Assembly (NCBI GenBank): GCA_963930775.1
Contig: OZ005692.1
Coordinates: 2,342,135-2,406,134, forward strand
Direction of reading: 5' to 3'
DNA length: 64,000 nt
From: Cliona cf. orientalis
Taxonomy: Eukaryota > Porifera > Demospongiae > Clionaida > Clionaidae
This document shows, piece by piece, positions 62,347 to 64,000 of this stretch. The position numbers and the translations under genes were made by a program. The notes below the pieces were generated by a model. It was not told the origin of the DNA and ran no database searches. It worked only from the letters and a program-made list of their open reading frames with translations. Numbering within the stretch: position 1 is the stretch's first letter; the number at the start of each line of letters is the position of its first letter.

Positions 62347-62856
62347 GGCCACTACGAAGAAATACCTTGTTTCCGGTAACCCGACAATGGCTTTGCAGAG
62401 TGAGTCGGTCGGTCGGTTCGTCAATAGGCCGGCGCCCGCCGCTTTGGTAGCCACGCCCACAACCAGGGATAACCACACCCCTATTTTCTGGAACTTTGAG
62501 GAGTCTATCACGAACCAGAATCTTAGCCCCACTCACCACGGACGCGCAGATGCCTACAGAAGTCATGGCGTGGTCTCGGTCTCCAGCTGAGCTGTGGGAG
62601 CTACGACGACGTACGTTGTCGGTGGTCAGCATGCACTGGCGCGCACTGGCATATATGGAGGTGATGTCAGCTGATTTTTATGAACATCTGCGCATGCGTA
62701 AATCCCGAACTATGGCGCCAATTGGGCAAGGCATGGGCGGTCACACACCCCATTGACCTTTATACTCTATGTAATTATAATAAATGACACACCCCCCGCA
62801 GGCCATTCAGTGGGTCGGTCGGGTTACCGGAAACAAGGTATTTCTTCGTAGTGGCC
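62347..62856. mobile_element. Harbinger-like MITE, 510 bp, TTA target duplication
   Basis: Ends are 39-bp perfect inverted repeats beginning GGCCACTACGAAGAAATACC. TTA flanks both sides (62344-62346, 62857-62859). A TTA target and GG-C-rich ends fit the PIF/Harbinger group. The paralogous site near 52165 (AATGCATAATTAAAAC) lacks the element. Open frames inside show no transposase. Confidence 0.82.
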
Positions 62857-62955
62857 TTATTATAGTTAAAACAGCACAATGTCGCGCATATATGCATGGT
62901 AGATATTATATCCATGTGTGGTCAACTGGTGTGTATGATTAATTAATTTTTGTAG

Positions 62956-63310
62956 CAGTGGCGGATCCAGAGGGGGTTCGATGGGTTCGAACGAACCCCC
63001 CTTTCTGACTAGCTGTCTAGTACTTGGCCTGTGTAGTAGTGTAAAATCTAGGCTTCATAGAACCCCCCTTCCTTTTAGCTAGCTACAGTACTAAAGCCTC
63101 TGTCTCTAGCTCACCTACTTGGACGTTTCTTAGTGAATATTTGGTCGATTTGAAGTCTTGGAGCGCCTTACAAGACCCACAAATATGCCATCTAGCGAGA
63201 AATGGGCGTGGTCAACGAGCGAAGTGGGCGTGGCTTAAATTTTTCGCGCGCGCTTCGCGCGCATTCTATTAGTAAGAACCCCCCTCTGATAGATCCTGGA
63301 TCCACCCCTG
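62956..63310. mobile_element. CAGTGGCGGATCC MITE, 355 bp, TGTAG target duplication
   Basis: Begins CAGTGGCGGATCCAGAGG and ends CTGGATCCACCCCTG. TGTAG flanks both sides (62951-62955, 63311-63315). The empty site is at 52249-52253 (ATTTGTAGTGCC). It includes a CGCGCGCTTCGCGCGC palindrome, as does 26342-26661, and both make 5-bp duplications, so they may be one family. Confidence 0.8.
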
Positions 63311-63544
63311 TGTAGTGGGCCATATATTATAGATCATTTGATATATATAGAGTATATACGTACTCTATACTATTATGATCTATGGTAGTGCTCATGGTCC
63401 TAAAATTAATTATTATCAAGTGAGAATTCTTCATCATTTTCGACGCTACCATGTATGATGGCCAGTGCTTTCCACTTGCAAAGAAACCTAGCCGTTGAGA
63501 TCTGGTGGCGCAAATTTAACTTACACAACATCAACCAACAATAG

Positions 63545-64000
63545 CAGTGGCGGATCCAGGATTTGTTGAAGAGGGTTCTGTCATATTCTTGCGCGCAAAG
63601 CACGCACGAAATTTTTTGTAGCCACGGCTAAAACCACGCCCATTTTCGATCATTTTCATTACAACTACCAGTAGGCATATTACATCAAAATTTTAGATTA
63701 TTCCTTACACTTTCTTTACCACACATAATAATAAAGGAGGCTTCAAGATACAATTTAGTCTTTGTTCCGTAAAATTTCATTGAGTGGTTGTGGAGATATG
63801 GCTGTTTTAATATTTCTAAACATCACAATATTTCTGCTAGGCTTGTGTGTACTATTCCAATAGGGGAATGGCACGTAACATGTTGATTACTTTAGAGGCC
63901 TATAACTCAAAAACTACACTATTGATTAAATCCAAACTTGAAATATAGCATGTAAGTACATCTCTACTTATTCTACTGATGAATTTAACATGCCTTATTG
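63545..64000. mobile_element. Second CAGTGGCGGATCC element, right end not seen
   Basis: Begins CAGTGGCGGATCCAGGATTTG after CAACAATAG, where the paralog at 52510 continues without it. It contains GCGCGCAAAGCACGC. No matching right end appears before the window stops. Confidence 0.45.

Noticed and set aside
62273-62632. 119-codon minus-strand ORF
   Set aside because: Lies across a MITE terminus; its sequence mirrors the inverted repeat, no domain recognised.

Overview
The window looks like nuclear DNA of an animal, most probably a demosponge. The reasons are intron-rich genes with GT-AG introns, a NACHT/LRR receptor with death-fold domains, kinase-Kelch chimeras, DNase I-family genes, and very dense short inverted-repeat transposons. 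The phylum is inferred from domain content; no species-level marker was seen.

Layout. (1) Positions 1-20327, plus strand: one very large gene whose 5' end lies off-window. Eleven exons join with consistent phases into at least 1946 residues: death-fold end, NACHT, LRRs, Roc-like GTPase with a COR-like region, Death domain, low-complexity linker, and a C-terminal SH2 of the PI3-kinase p85 C-terminal type. Its first visible intron (83-10590) is almost filled by a 10 kb Tc1/mariner-like element (190-10243, TA target duplication). That element carries a broken transposase with its own 4.6 kb repeat-packed intron and, on the opposite strand, a BEN-domain gene. (2) 20328-24700: intergenic, full of MITEs. 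Three of the five copies of a CACAGG-ended family lie here; the other two are in an intron of the receptor gene. (3) 24700-61500, minus strand: three tandem cassettes, each with a kinase-coiled-coil-Kelch gene just downstream of a DNase I-family gene. Cassette A (24.7-32.4 kb) is a pseudogene pair split by a 3.7 kb element with a perfect 9-bp target duplication. Cassette B (34.2-50.2 kb) is intact, although its DNase gene has a full-length Ngaro-type tyrosine-recombinase retrotransposon (39184-45206) in its last intron. Cassette C (53.5-61.4 kb) has an intact DNase gene and a kinase-Kelch gene with a probable 2-nt frameshift in one small exon. (4) 61.4-64 kb: a second copy of the sequence upstream of cassette B, with new MITE insertions.

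How the parts fit. The receptor combines an NLR core, a ROCO-like GTPase module, a Death domain and a phosphotyrosine-binding SH2, so it looks like an intracellular sensor wired to several outputs. The kinase-Kelch proteins have HRD and DFG motifs and could be phosphotyrosine or dual-specificity signalling enzymes. The DNase proteins have a signal peptide and a hydrophobic C-tail, so they should be cell-surface or secreted nucleases. The cassette paralogs record insertions, because empty and filled sites can be read side by side for several transposon families.
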